This document shows, piece by piece, positions 22,709 to 29,086 of a stretch of DNA of 64,000 nucleotides. Each line of letters starts with the position of its first letter. Position 1 is the stretch's first letter. The notes under the pieces were generated by a model, which ran no database searches, was not told the DNA's origin, and saw only the letters and a program-made list of their open reading frames with translations. The stretch comes from a virus. Location: IMG/VR virus record IMGVR_UViG_3300046665_000306, positions 1-64,000 of that record; one strand, 5' to 3'. The position numbers were made by a program, and so were the translations under genes.

Positions 22709-22736
22709 GACATGTTCTCCTTTATATTAGTGATTT

Positions 22737-22949
22737 CTAAATCGTGATTTTGCTGGCATGGAAGTGAGGCACCTCCAAATTTCTTGAGGGTCCCTGACCT
22801 ATGTCAAATTCTAAAAGGGTCCCGGCCTCATCTAAAACCTTGTGGAACCTTCCGCGTGCCAGCGAGCAGGCCAATACGACAAGCTCGGCTAGGTCAAGAT
22901 CGTTGGTCTTGATTATGGTTTGGTTATCACTGTCACGTACCGTATACAT
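22737..22949 (-). CDS. Hypothetical protein
   Basis: A 70-residue alpha/beta protein (TIIKTNDLDLAELVVLACSL). GGGGAG lies upstream of two nearby ATG codons; I use the second (MYTVRDSD). Own promoter with a palindromic -10. Function unknown. Confidence 0.68.
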   Translation of the reverse strand: MYTVRDSDNQTIIKTNDLDLAELVVLACSLARGRFHKVLDEAGTLLEFDIGQGPSRNLEVPHFHASKITI

Positions 22950-22983
22950 CTCATGTCAACTCCCCGAATCTAACTATATACAG

Positions 22984-23012
22984 AACTTAACATATGTTAA
23001 ATGTAAGGTAAA
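22984..23012 (-). promoter_or_regulatory. Promoter over palindrome TTAACATATGTTAA
   Basis: TTTACC (23007-23012), 17 bases, TAAGTT (22984-22989). The 14-base perfect palindrome (22987-23000) overlaps the -10, an operator-like arrangement. Confidence 0.55.
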
Positions 23013-23025
23013 GTGGAATCATAAA

Positions 23026-23057
23026 AATAGTCCGGTGGATTACTCTACCGGACTATT
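23026..23057 (-). terminator. Rho-independent terminator
   Basis: AATAGTCCGGT and ACCGGACTATT form a perfect 11-pair stem followed on the minus strand by TTTTATG, ending the gene at 23092-23367. Confidence 0.8.
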
Positions 23058-23091
23058 GACTTTAAGTAATGGTTAATAAAGCGAGACGTAA

Positions 23092-23367
23092 TCAAGCCGC
23101 CGTCTTAGCCTTCCAAGACTTGCTCAGGTTCAGCAGAGCCTTGCCGCGAGCCGTGGGACCGTAGACGATCTTCTTGCGGCCCCGGCCCTGATCCTTGACA
23201 GCCTGAGTCGTGACGCGGCCCGCTTCAGCGACATAACCCATGTCGATAAGCTCGCGAACCACAGCATATTTCAGCGTGCCGCCTTCCTTTTCCCACGTGT
23301 CGCCATTAACGATAGCCTTCAGCTGAGCCACGACGCCGACCTTGCTCTTAAGTTCCTTACGTGCCAT
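23092..23367 (-). CDS. Small basic protein, winged-helix-like
   Basis: A 91-residue very basic protein. The order helix (VVAQLKAIVNG), KYAVVRELIDMGYV, then RGRKKIVYGPTARGKALL resembles a small winged helix in which the last segment would be the wing and final helix. DNA binding is likely but inferred. Single-gene unit with its own promoter and terminator. GC-rich compared with its neighbours. Confidence 0.72.
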   Translation of the reverse strand: MARKELKSKVGVVAQLKAIVNGDTWEKEGGTLKYAVVRELIDMGYVAEAGRVTTQAVKDQGRGRKKIVYGPTARGKALLNLSKSWKAKTAA

Positions 23368-23424
23368 TTTGAAATCTCCTTCTGTTGGATTTGGTTGGTT
23401 TACATTTCGTCTTTCAATGACCTT

Positions 23425-23453
23425 AATCTAGTATTCTTTTCTTACTTCGTCAA
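23425..23453 (-). promoter_or_regulatory. Sigma-70-like promoter
   Basis: TTGACG (23448-23453), 17 bases, TAGATT (23425-23430), for the basic protein gene at 23092. Confidence 0.6.
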
Positions 23454-23476
23454 GGCCTTATTTTAAGTTTTGTAGA

Positions 23477-23665
23477 TTATTTTTCATCCCTATCCAAAAC
23501 ATTATCTTCGTGGTGCCACCATTGGCTCTTGGCTTCATTGTACTGAAGCACTTGATAGAGCGTGGAACCATGGCCACCAGTGGCAGTGATGTGGCCGTTG
23601 TTGAAACGCTCTTCAAAGCCGTTCCAGACTCGAACCTTGTCACCGATTTCTCTAAACTGTTTCAT
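23477..23665 (-). CDS. Hypothetical protein, tandem paralogue A
   Basis: A 62-residue protein paralogous to the next gene: MKQFREIGDKVRVWNGFEER against MRQFRKIGDGVRVLNLSEER, with shared V/VLDRxxE ends. Beta-rich, SH3-like spacing (GDKVRV). A tandem duplication joined by an ATGA overlap. Confidence 0.75.
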   Translation of the reverse strand: MKQFREIGDKVRVWNGFEERFNNGHITATGGHGSTLYQVLQYNEAKSQWWHHEDNVLDRDEK

Positions 23666-23856
23666 TCCTCATCCTCCCGATCCAAAACTTCGCCAGCGCT
23701 GTACCAAGCCTTGCTGTGAGGATAGGCGTCTTGCTGCACATAGTAAGACGTTTCGCCAAAGCTCTTCTTGATATGCAAGACAGTGCCATTCTTGTACCGC
23801 TCTTCGCTGAGGTTCAAGACTCTAACTCCATCACCTATCTTTCTGAACTGTCTCAT
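23662..23856 (-). CDS. Hypothetical protein, tandem paralogue B
   Basis: A 64-residue paralogue of the preceding product. Start at 23856 after AAGGAGACAGCG; the frame stays open upstream into the promoter. SH3-like barrel suggested by GDGVRVLNLSEERYKNG. Function unknown. Confidence 0.75.
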   Translation of the reverse strand: MRQFRKIGDGVRVLNLSEERYKNGTVLHIKKSFGETSYYVQQDAYPHSKAWYSAGEVLDREDEE

Positions 23857-23893
23857 CGCTGTCTCCTTCGTGGTTTGAAACTTTAATAAATTC

Positions 23894-23922
23894 ACAATAG
23901 GCCGAACGTTCTCCCCTGTCAA
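23894..23922 (-). promoter_or_regulatory. Sigma-70-like promoter
   Basis: TTGACA (23917-23922), 17 bases, TATTGT (23894-23899), reading both paralogues. GCCTATTG overlaps the -10. Confidence 0.6.
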
Positions 23923-24152
23923 GGGGAAATGTCATAGAAGAAGCATTATCTTACATGTTTTTTCCTTACTAGTAAGAAAAGATAAGTGACTGATTTTTAT
24001 ATCGAATCATTGGTCAGTGAGAGATTTCTAAAATACGTATTCTTACGATAGGAATATTTTCAGGGCTCACTTGTCAGAAAAAGTCATGGTTTGTGATGAT
24101 GGATTTTTCCTTACATCGGTGTCCTAGGTCCTAGGACAGCGGACATGAAAAA
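23923..24152. other. Non-coding stretch with operator-like repeat
   Basis: No gene seen. TGTCCTAGG (24120-24128) and CCTAGGACA (24130-24138) form a perfect 9-base inverted repeat around one base. CCTTACAT and CTTACTAGTAAG elements also occur (a 12-base palindrome). Confidence 0.5.
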
Positions 24153-24172
24153 GGGCCGGTACGATCCGGCCC
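24153..24172 (-). terminator. Rho-independent terminator
   Basis: GGGCCGG and CCGGCCC form a 7-pair GC stem with a 6-base loop, followed on the minus strand by TTTTTC. It ends the gene at 24184-24399. Confidence 0.82.
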
Positions 24173-24183
24173 TGTTCAAATTT

Positions 24184-24399
24184 TTAGAGGGTCCCTTTGG
24201 AGGTGGGTGAAAGCTTGATTACGATTTCCTTCCATCCATCGAAGCGCGAGTGAATAAAATGCATATCTATGACTCGGCCTACCTTACCGGGGATGGCTAC
24301 TGATGATCCAACGGGTGGGATCACAGATGATTGCATGGTGAATTCTTGTTCAGCGTTAACTTCCAAGTCCCACCATTTGAATTTGATGTGCTGATCCAT
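24184..24399 (-). CDS. Hypothetical protein
   Basis: A 71-residue beta-rich protein (HIKFKWWDLEVNAEQEFTMQ, then GSSVAIPGKVGRVIDMHF). AAGGAGACAAA precedes the ATG. Function unknown. Confidence 0.72.
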   Translation of the reverse strand: MDQHIKFKWWDLEVNAEQEFTMQSSVIPPVGSSVAIPGKVGRVIDMHFIHSRFDGWKEIVIKLSPTSKGTL

Positions 24400-24453
24400 T
24401 TTGTCTCCTTCGTGATGCATATTAGAGAGATGTGAAGTGCGAAGCTTACAGTT

Positions 24454-24666
24454 TTAAAGACTGTTGTACTGCTGGATCGCTTCATCGAGCGTAGCGAATC
24501 CACCAGTGTAGGAGCCGTGCGCATCGGTCTTCTCGACACGATACATAAAGTCATTATCGTATGGAGAAAAGATGAGTGTGAGAGTCTTATTATCCGCTGT
24601 AGAGGCGGCAAGTTGATGCTTCACCAAGTGCATGACGTAATTGTTGATGTGAACCGTGTGAGACAT
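24454..24666 (-). CDS. Hypothetical protein
   Basis: A 70-residue protein (HTVHINNYVMHLVKHQLA, acidic FATLDEAIQQYNSL end). AAAAGGAGAATTTAA leader. First gene behind the promoter at 24718-24746. Function unknown. Confidence 0.7.
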   Translation of the reverse strand: MSHTVHINNYVMHLVKHQLAASTADNKTLTLIFSPYDNDFMYRVEKTDAHGSYTGGFATLDEAIQQYNSL

Positions 24667-24717
24667 TTAAATTCTCCTTTTCGAGTAAGAAATCAGTTGT
24701 TTAAACTTTATAACCTG

Positions 24718-24746
24718 AATGTAAGAAAATGTAAAAGCCTTGTCAA
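24718..24746 (-). promoter_or_regulatory. Sigma-70-like promoter
   Basis: TTGACA (24741-24746), 17 bases, TACATT (24718-24723), starting the minus-strand small-gene block. Confidence 0.62.
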
Positions 24747-25003
24747 GCCCTTGTTGCGCCATTTTTTCAATTTAATTTTTTAAAAATTCACATTTCTACG
24801 ACATATAGCTGGTCAGCTATGAATTGTGATCCGCTAAGTTGTTAAAAAATAAGGATTTTAAATTTTGAGCCTAAGAATCAGAGATAAAATTTCAATTTAT
24901 TTTATAAAAATTAATATTTAACTTTTAAAAAATTTAAAATCCGGCAGTTAAATGAACCATATTGATATTTATACCAGTTTCAATTTGCAATCAGTTTTAG
25001 TGT
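24747..25003. other. AT-rich divergent intergenic region
   Basis: The boundary between minus- and plus-strand blocks; no gene seen. ATAGCTG-GT-CAGCTAT (24805-24820) is a perfect operator-like inverted repeat. The remainder is very AT-rich. Confidence 0.5.
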
Positions 25004-25032
25004 TTGACACGTATATTATAATGAGTTAGATT
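25004..25032 (+). promoter_or_regulatory. Sigma-70-like promoter of the plus-strand block
   Basis: TTGACA (25004-25009), 17 bases, TAGATT (25027-25032). The spacer also contains TATAAT. Confidence 0.65.
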
Positions 25033-25060
25033 GCAGGAAATGAGCAATAAGGAGGTTTTG

Positions 25061-25228
25061 ATGCGTGTTCCCAAGGTCAGAAAGCGCCGGTATTATGATT
25101 TGACTACCTATGGTAAAAATTATATGGAAAGCGATAATGACTTCATTGAAAATAATCTGGACGCTTGTGTCTGGTTTCTGGAACATCGAGACGAAATCAA
25201 TAAGCTGTTGAAGGAGAAGCAATCGTGA
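25061..25228 (+). CDS. Small hypothetical protein
   Basis: A 55-residue basic-start protein (RVPKVRKRRYYDLTTYGKNY) with an acidic middle and a helical end. AAGGAGG lies six bases before the ATG. Overlaps the next gene by four bases. Function unknown. Confidence 0.68.
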   Translation: MRVPKVRKRRYYDLTTYGKNYMESDNDFIENNLDACVWFLEHRDEINKLLKEKQS

Positions 25229-25527
25229 AACTGTTTCATTGGAACATGAGCGAAGCATTGAGCCGAGTCGGTTGGGGTCATATCATTGTCATGGCGCATG
25301 ATTTAGAATTCGCGCGGCTTATTGCGGAAAGAAATTTCGTTCTTTATCTGATGGAGGATGAAAGTGCTCCGCGACATTGGGTAGTTGATCTATACGGCCC
25401 TGATGTTGACAAATGGGACGAAGATGATCGGCAGGAATATTTTGATTTGATCAAAAGATTTAAAGCCGATATCGCTAAGGAACCTATTGACAACAAAATC
25501 GCTTTGTTTATACAGGGAAGTGAATGA
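25225..25527 (+). CDS. Conserved hypothetical protein
   Basis: A 100-residue acidic protein (NMSEALSRVGWGHIIVMAHD, then RLIAERNFVLYLMEDE). AAGGAG upstream; overlaps both neighbours. The W/GHIIVMA strand followed by an Arg-x-I-A helix suggests an alpha/beta fold. Function unknown. Confidence 0.72.
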   Translation: MKLFHWNMSEALSRVGWGHIIVMAHDLEFARLIAERNFVLYLMEDESAPRHWVVDLYGPDVDKWDEDDRQEYFDLIKRFKADIAKEPIDNKIALFIQGSE

Positions 25528-25733
25528 TGCGAATCTTAAAAGAAGTTGGAGGCTCAGCCGGGACGCGTTTCGCGGCTGACGTTGGCTATTTCAGGATTGA
25601 ATTTGCATCTAATTCGATTTGGTATTTTTTCGAAGGTGCGATAATTCAAAACGGCGCATTGACTTTGGATGAGGTTTGCAAGATGAATGGTGTGACGCTG
25701 GTCTATCAAGAGGAGACACAAAATGCTTATTGA
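25524..25733 (+). CDS. Small hypothetical protein
   Basis: A 69-residue protein (GGSAGTRFAADVGYFRIEFA), beta-rich, with a VCKMNGVTLVY strand near the end. ATGATG start overlapping the previous stop. Function unknown. Confidence 0.68.
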   Translation: MMRILKEVGGSAGTRFAADVGYFRIEFASNSIWYFFEGAIIQNGALTLDEVCKMNGVTLVYQEETQNAY

Positions 25734-25911
25734 GTATCCGGAAGAAAGAGAATTGCCAGATGATTACCCGATTTACGGTGGGTATTTTTATGTCGCGGAT
25801 GGTAAGGTTATCGTCAGTGATTGGCACGGTATCACGGCGAGGGAGTTTAAGAACCGAGAGGGTGTCGAGGTTCTGAAGAACTGTGACATGGGTGGAAGGA
25901 ATTTGTTTTAA
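25723..25911 (+). CDS. Small hypothetical protein
   Basis: A 62-residue protein (LIEYPEERELPDDYPIYGGY, then ADGKVIVSDWHG). GAGGAGACACAAA precedes the ATG; overlaps the previous gene by 11 bases. Function unknown. Confidence 0.68.
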   Translation: MLIEYPEERELPDDYPIYGGYFYVADGKVIVSDWHGITAREFKNREGVEVLKNCDMGGRNLF

Positions 25912-25922
25912 AGGAGAAATTA

Positions 25923-26219
25923 ATGTCTGGTGAATATATGGATGAATCCTATCAAGAAGCTGATAATGTTATTGAGATGATGAAAACGCACCTTGATAAA
26001 GATTATACAGCGGGGCGCGAGGAAATCGCTCGTGTCTTCGATGAAGACATTTGGAACGGTAATTGGGAGTCCGTCACGGATTTTGGCATTGAAGGTCTTG
26101 AAGACCTACGTTTCATTCAGGAAGATGAATACGATCAGCATATGGATGATGATCCTGACAAGCCGACGTGGGAAGATATGATTCTTTCTGGCAGTGGTTA
26201 TTACGTTTGGTACGCGTGA
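25923..26219 (+). CDS. Strongly acidic hypothetical protein
   Basis: A 98-residue protein with about one third Asp/Glu and very few basic residues. AAAGGAGAAATTA before the ATG. Such acidic small phage proteins can be DNA mimics that block DNA-binding enzymes; here that is only a suggestion from composition. Confidence 0.7.
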   Translation: MSGEYMDESYQEADNVIEMMKTHLDKDYTAGREEIARVFDEDIWNGNWESVTDFGIEGLEDLRFIQEDEYDQHMDDDPDKPTWEDMILSGSGYYVWYA

Positions 26220-26235
26220 TTTAATAAAATAGCTG

Positions 26236-26264
26236 TTGACACAACGATCTAAATCTTCTAAAAC
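26236..26264 (+). promoter_or_regulatory. Sigma-70-like promoter
   Basis: TTGACA (26236-26241), 17 bases, TAAAAC (26259-26264), in front of the 42-residue gene. Confidence 0.6.
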
Positions 26265-26299
26265 TTAATCATCGAAGAGGTAAAGAGGAGAAGAGAATT

Positions 26300-26428
26300 A
26301 TGACATTCGCTGCATGGGAAAAGAAGATTAGATTGCTTGATGAATTTATTCTCATCTTCACTACTATGGCAAGCGATGGCACAGTGACAAGTGCGTTTAC
26401 TGTAAACGGTAATACTTGGAAACTTTAA
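26300..26428 (+). CDS. Small hypothetical protein (42 residues)
   Basis: A 42-residue protein (TFAAWEKKIRLLDEFILIF start) that may form an amphipathic or membrane-touching helix. AGAGGAGAAGAGAATT before the ATG. Function unknown. Confidence 0.6.
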   Translation: MTFAAWEKKIRLLDEFILIFTTMASDGTVTSAFTVNGNTWKL

Positions 26429-26440
26429 GGAGGATATGAC

Positions 26441-26641
26441 ATGGCTACGGATCGCACCACCTACACCAACGGCAACGGTCGTCACGCTTACGAAGTCTAT
26501 GCCTACGAAGATAAGCAGTGCCGCGTGACTAAAAATTTCAAAGAGAAAATCTTTGAGGTTCATGCTTCAAATCGTAACCAAGCAGCGCGGCGTGTCGAGC
26601 GGGATGGTTACGAGGTTAGCTCAGTAAATATGATTGGTTGA
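26441..26641 (+). CDS. Small basic hypothetical protein
   Basis: A 66-residue protein: HAYEVYAYEDKQCRVTKNF and FEVHASNRNQAARRVERDG. The strand followed by an A-x-R-R-V-E-R helix is a recurring small phage fold with possible nucleic-acid binding. AAGGAGGATATGAC leader. Confidence 0.72.
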   Translation: MATDRTTYTNGNGRHAYEVYAYEDKQCRVTKNFKEKIFEVHASNRNQAARRVERDGYEVSSVNMIG

Positions 26642-26653
26642 GAGGAGGGTAAA

Positions 26654-26836
26654 ATGTCTTTCAAAATCGTTGCAGGTGCCCATCAAACAGTCATGGAATT
26701 TGGTGGTGATAATTCAACACTGGAAGAAATGATCGAAAAGGCGAAGAGTATCGCGAAGAAATACGAAATCGATGAAGTGCTTGTTCTGGAAACGAAAGAG
26801 GTTTTTTCTACAAAAAGAAATAAAAAATCTTCTTGA
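26654..26836 (+). CDS. Small hypothetical protein
   Basis: A 60-residue alpha/beta protein (TLEEMIEKAKSIAKKYEIDE, Lys-rich end). AGAGGAGGGTAAA leader. Last gene before the tRNA cluster. Function unknown. Confidence 0.7.
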   Translation: MSFKIVAGAHQTVMEFGGDNSTLEEMIEKAKSIAKKYEIDEVLVLETKEVFSTKRNKKSS

Positions 26837-26861
26837 CATTTCAGATAGTTGGTGTTAAGTT
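26833..26861 (+). promoter_or_regulatory. Promoter of the tRNA/ncRNA cluster
   Basis: TTGACA (26833-26838), 17 bases, TAAGTT (26856-26861), 33 bases before tRNA-Leu. Confidence 0.7.
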
Positions 26862-26893
26862 AGAATCATCAAAGAGTTGTTAAGGAGAATTAA

Positions 26894-26976
26894 GCGCCCT
26901 TGGTGGAACTGGTAGACACAAGGGACTTAAAATCCCTCGCGAAAGCATACCGGTTCGAGTCCGGTAGGGCGTACCA
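26894..26976 (+). tRNA. tRNA-Leu (TAA)
   Basis: Full 83-base cloverleaf with encoded CCA. Acceptor GCGCCCT pairs with AGGGCGT (G1-U72 wobble), anticodon loop ACTTAAAAT with TAA, T-arm CCGGTTCGAGTCCGG. The short class-II variable arm (CTCGCGAAAGCATA region) fits leucine. Confidence 0.93.
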
Positions 26977-26985
26977 CTTTATTAT

Positions 26986-27415
26986 GAAACTGTTTAGGTG
27001 GGGAATGCTGGTTATGCTGATGACCTTGTTCCTTCAAGGTCTAATGAGGAAAGAAGTAGTTTCGAAGGCGGTTGCGACTGGCAGAGAAACATAAGGATAC
27101 TTGGTTCGATTCCCCTCAGTTCCCTTCCTAAACAGTTTGCAGGGACCGGTTTATGGAGAATGGCGTATCCAGCCTTATGATAAAGGTTCCGGCTTCTTTG
27201 AGGTTGTTATCTCAGGGAACGAAGATGGTTTGATTCCATCCTGCAAGTCCAGTTTTGAATGTTAAAGTTTGGCTCAACCTGAATTAACAGGTACTGAACC
27301 GCTGGAACAGAGGCACGAAGCCTTGATCGAGCGGAATGGATAAAGTAAATGAAACTCACGTAGAACGCCTATATGGCAAAGTGACGCAGAGATAACATTG
27401 CTTCGGTCCAGCCTT
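26986..27415 (+). ncRNA. Candidate large structured RNA between tRNA-Leu and tRNA-Lys
   Basis: About 430 bases without a credible gene but with dense complementarity. AAACTGTTTAGG (26987-26998) pairs perfectly with CCTAAACAGTTT (27127-27138), and the stem continues with GGGAA/TTCCC. A second domain is closed by TTGCAGG/CCTGCAA (27137-27143, 27240-27246) and contains a T-arm-like hairpin GATGG-TTTGATT-CCATC (27224-27240), a CTTTGAG/CTCAGGG stem and a terminal TCCA. A third (27270-27415) has ACCTG/CAGGT and CCGCT/AGCGG stems. tRNA-like parts are present but no canonical D-arm or anticodon. Possibly an ornate phage RNA of the GOLLD/ROOL kind, or split tRNAs. Confidence 0.55.
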
Positions 27416-27422
27416 TTTTCTT

Positions 27423-27496
27423 GGGCCTATAGCTTAATGGTAAAGCAATCGGCTTTTAACCGATTGACCTGAGTTCAATTCTCAGTGGGCCTACCA
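27423..27496 (+). tRNA. tRNA-Lys (TTT)
   Basis: A 74-base cloverleaf with encoded CCA. Acceptor GGGCCTA with TGGGCCT (G1-U72 wobble), anticodon stem ATCGG/CCGAT with loop CTTTTAA, T-arm GAGTTCAATTCTC. Confidence 0.93.
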
Positions 27497-27524
27497 CATT
27501 TAATTTAGAAACTTTGATTATATA

Positions 27525-28082
27525 ATGACTAAAGAAAAATTAAGAAAATTAAATGGTTATGTTCTGAGATACGAACCAGATTATCCTAAATCTTTTACTA
27601 GTGGAGAAGCCGGTAGAAACGGGCATGAAGGATATGTTTATGAACATATTTATGTTATGGAAAAAGAGTTGGGGCGCGTTTTAGTAAGTGATGAAGAGGT
27701 ACATCATCTCGATTTTAACAGGTCCAATAACACTCCTTCAAATTTAATTGTATTAAGTTCTTCACATCATAGTAGATTACATAGATATTTAGAATCTATT
27801 GGTTTACAGGAAGAAAGTGCAGAACATAAGGATAGAATTTATACTTATATACCACGATGTGTTGTTTGTCTATACCCATTGCAAGATAAACAAAAACAAA
27901 CGTGCAGTTTGATTTGCCGGTCAGAAAGCTCCAACTTAAACAAGCCAGATAAGATAACTTTGGAAGAGGAATTAAAATACAATTCCATGGTTGCTTTATC
28001 CAAGAAATATGGTATGAGTGATAATGGGTTGAAGAAATACGCGAAGAGGATGGGCATTCAATTTCCTCTCAAGCGGAACTAA
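27525..28082 (+). CDS. HNH homing-type endonuclease
   Basis: A 185-residue protein. HNH motif at residues 59-82: EVHHLDFNRSNNTPSNLIVL then HH, i.e. the His-His/Asn/His metal site of freestanding phage HNH nucleases. A CxxC...C zinc-like pair (CVVCLYP, TCSLIC) follows, and a C-terminal helix-turn-helix (LSKKYGMSDNGLKKYAKRMG) would give DNA specificity. It is clearly more AT-rich than its neighbours and lacks a ribosome site, signs of recent insertion into the tRNA/ncRNA cluster. Confidence 0.85.
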   Translation: MTKEKLRKLNGYVLRYEPDYPKSFTSGEAGRNGHEGYVYEHIYVMEKELGRVLVSDEEVHHLDFNRSNNTPSNLIVLSSSHHSRLHRYLESIGLQEESAEHKDRIYTYIPRCVVCLYPLQDKQKQTCSLICRSESSNLNKPDKITLEEELKYNSMVALSKKYGMSDNGLKKYAKRMGIQFPLKRN

Positions 28083-28090
28083 TTAAAAGT

Positions 28091-28386
28091 TTGCGTAGAT
28101 CGAAAGCGTTACCGATTCTTGGTTGTTGTTTTATAGAACCGGTAATTAATTCAGGAAGACTGCCTTAGCGGGTAGGAGGACTCAAGAGTAACAACCTGAG
28201 AGTCGCGCAATTCATACGTGCTGTCTAATCAACAGCTAGTCGGAGGGTGGCACTTCGATGAATAGAAGTCGCTGTGATGGTGACAACCAAATCGCTCCTG
28301 TATCCGGGTAGGATCGTGGTGTGCCCGCGTAGGCTAAACATCGTGGAGGAGCTTGTAAAGTTCTGTTGAAGCGGGATTAGCCAGCA
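28091..28386 (+). ncRNA. Candidate structured RNA downstream of the HNH gene
   Basis: About 300 bases without a gene but with many pairable segments: TTACCG/CGGTAA (28109-28114, 28140-28145), GACTC/GAGTC, GCTGT/ACAGC (28220-28224, 28232-28236), ACTTC/GAAGT, GCTCCT/AGGAGC (28294-28299, 28347-28352), CCCGC/GCGGG (28324-28328, 28371-28375) and GGCTAA/TTAGCC (28332-28337, 28377-28382). Several cross one another, so pseudoknots are likely. With 26986-27415 it may be one RNA interrupted by tRNA-Lys and the HNH gene, or a separate RNA. Confidence 0.5.
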
Positions 28387-28409
28387 CTTAAATTTAAGAG
28401 GGTCTTGGT

Positions 28410-28670
28410 ATGATTATTAAACTGCTTGAAGAAAATTGGGATAAAATACTGCAAATCGGTGTAGAAGCAGAGCAGAGGATGAAGGCTTATATGGCTGGTA
28501 ATGTCATCTTTGAAGGGGTAACTCTTAAAGGCAAGAACCGAATCAACGAACACGGCGCGTGCTGGAAAGTTGTTGACACGCGAGACGGAAAAGTGCTATT
28601 CGAGGCTCTTAATACTGGATACCTGAAGTGGGGTCCAGAGCCAGATTTTAGGATCGTAGAGAGGGATTAG
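28410..28670 (+). CDS. Small hypothetical protein
   Basis: An 86-residue protein (IIKLLEENWDKILQIGVEAE helix, then VTLKGKNRINEHGACWKVVD). AGAGGG nine bases before the ATG. First gene after the RNA cluster. Function unknown. Confidence 0.7.
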   Translation: MIIKLLEENWDKILQIGVEAEQRMKAYMAGNVIFEGVTLKGKNRINEHGACWKVVDTRDGKVLFEALNTGYLKWGPEPDFRIVERD

Positions 28671-28674
28671 CATC

Positions 28675-28875
28675 ATGGGTGAGACCATTCTTATATATGA
28701 TGAGCGTTACGAAAGCGGGCCAAGATTTATTGGTTCGTTCAGGAACGTGCCAGAGGATTGGACCGCGAAAGAAACGCTGGTCCGTTACGGGATAGGTGAG
28801 CATCTGTGCGTGTATCGCGACAACTTCGTACCTAAGAATTGTATTCATCACGGAAAAAGATTTAGATCGGATTAA
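28675..28875 (+). CDS. Small hypothetical protein
   Basis: A 66-residue protein (ETILIYDERYESGPRFIGSF) with two Cys. GAGAGGG upstream. Function unknown. Confidence 0.68.
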   Translation: MGETILIYDERYESGPRFIGSFRNVPEDWTAKETLVRYGIGEHLCVYRDNFVPKNCIHHGKRFRSD

Positions 28876-28876
28876 T

Positions 28877-29086
28877 ATGAAAGATCAGTTTGGTTATACT
28901 CCCAATACGGGAGAAAGTTATCCACCATATTTTAATATTACTAAAGTTGATGGTGGGTATCGTGTGATAGTCAGGCGTAAAGCCGTTTGGGATGGTGATC
29001 TTTGTCTTCCCATGGGTGGTAATATTGTGGAAGAAACCTTCCCTGAAGATTTCATTGAGAAACTGAAAGAGTTTGTCAATGGCTAA
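28877..29086 (+). CDS. Small hypothetical protein
   Basis: A 69-residue protein (KDQFGYTPNTGESYPPYFNI, then GGYRVIVRRKAVWDGD), starting one base after the previous stop. No strong ribosome site, so translation is probably by re-initiation. Function unknown. Confidence 0.66.
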   Translation: MKDQFGYTPNTGESYPPYFNITKVDGGYRVIVRRKAVWDGDLCLPMGGNIVEETFPEDFIEKLKEFVNG

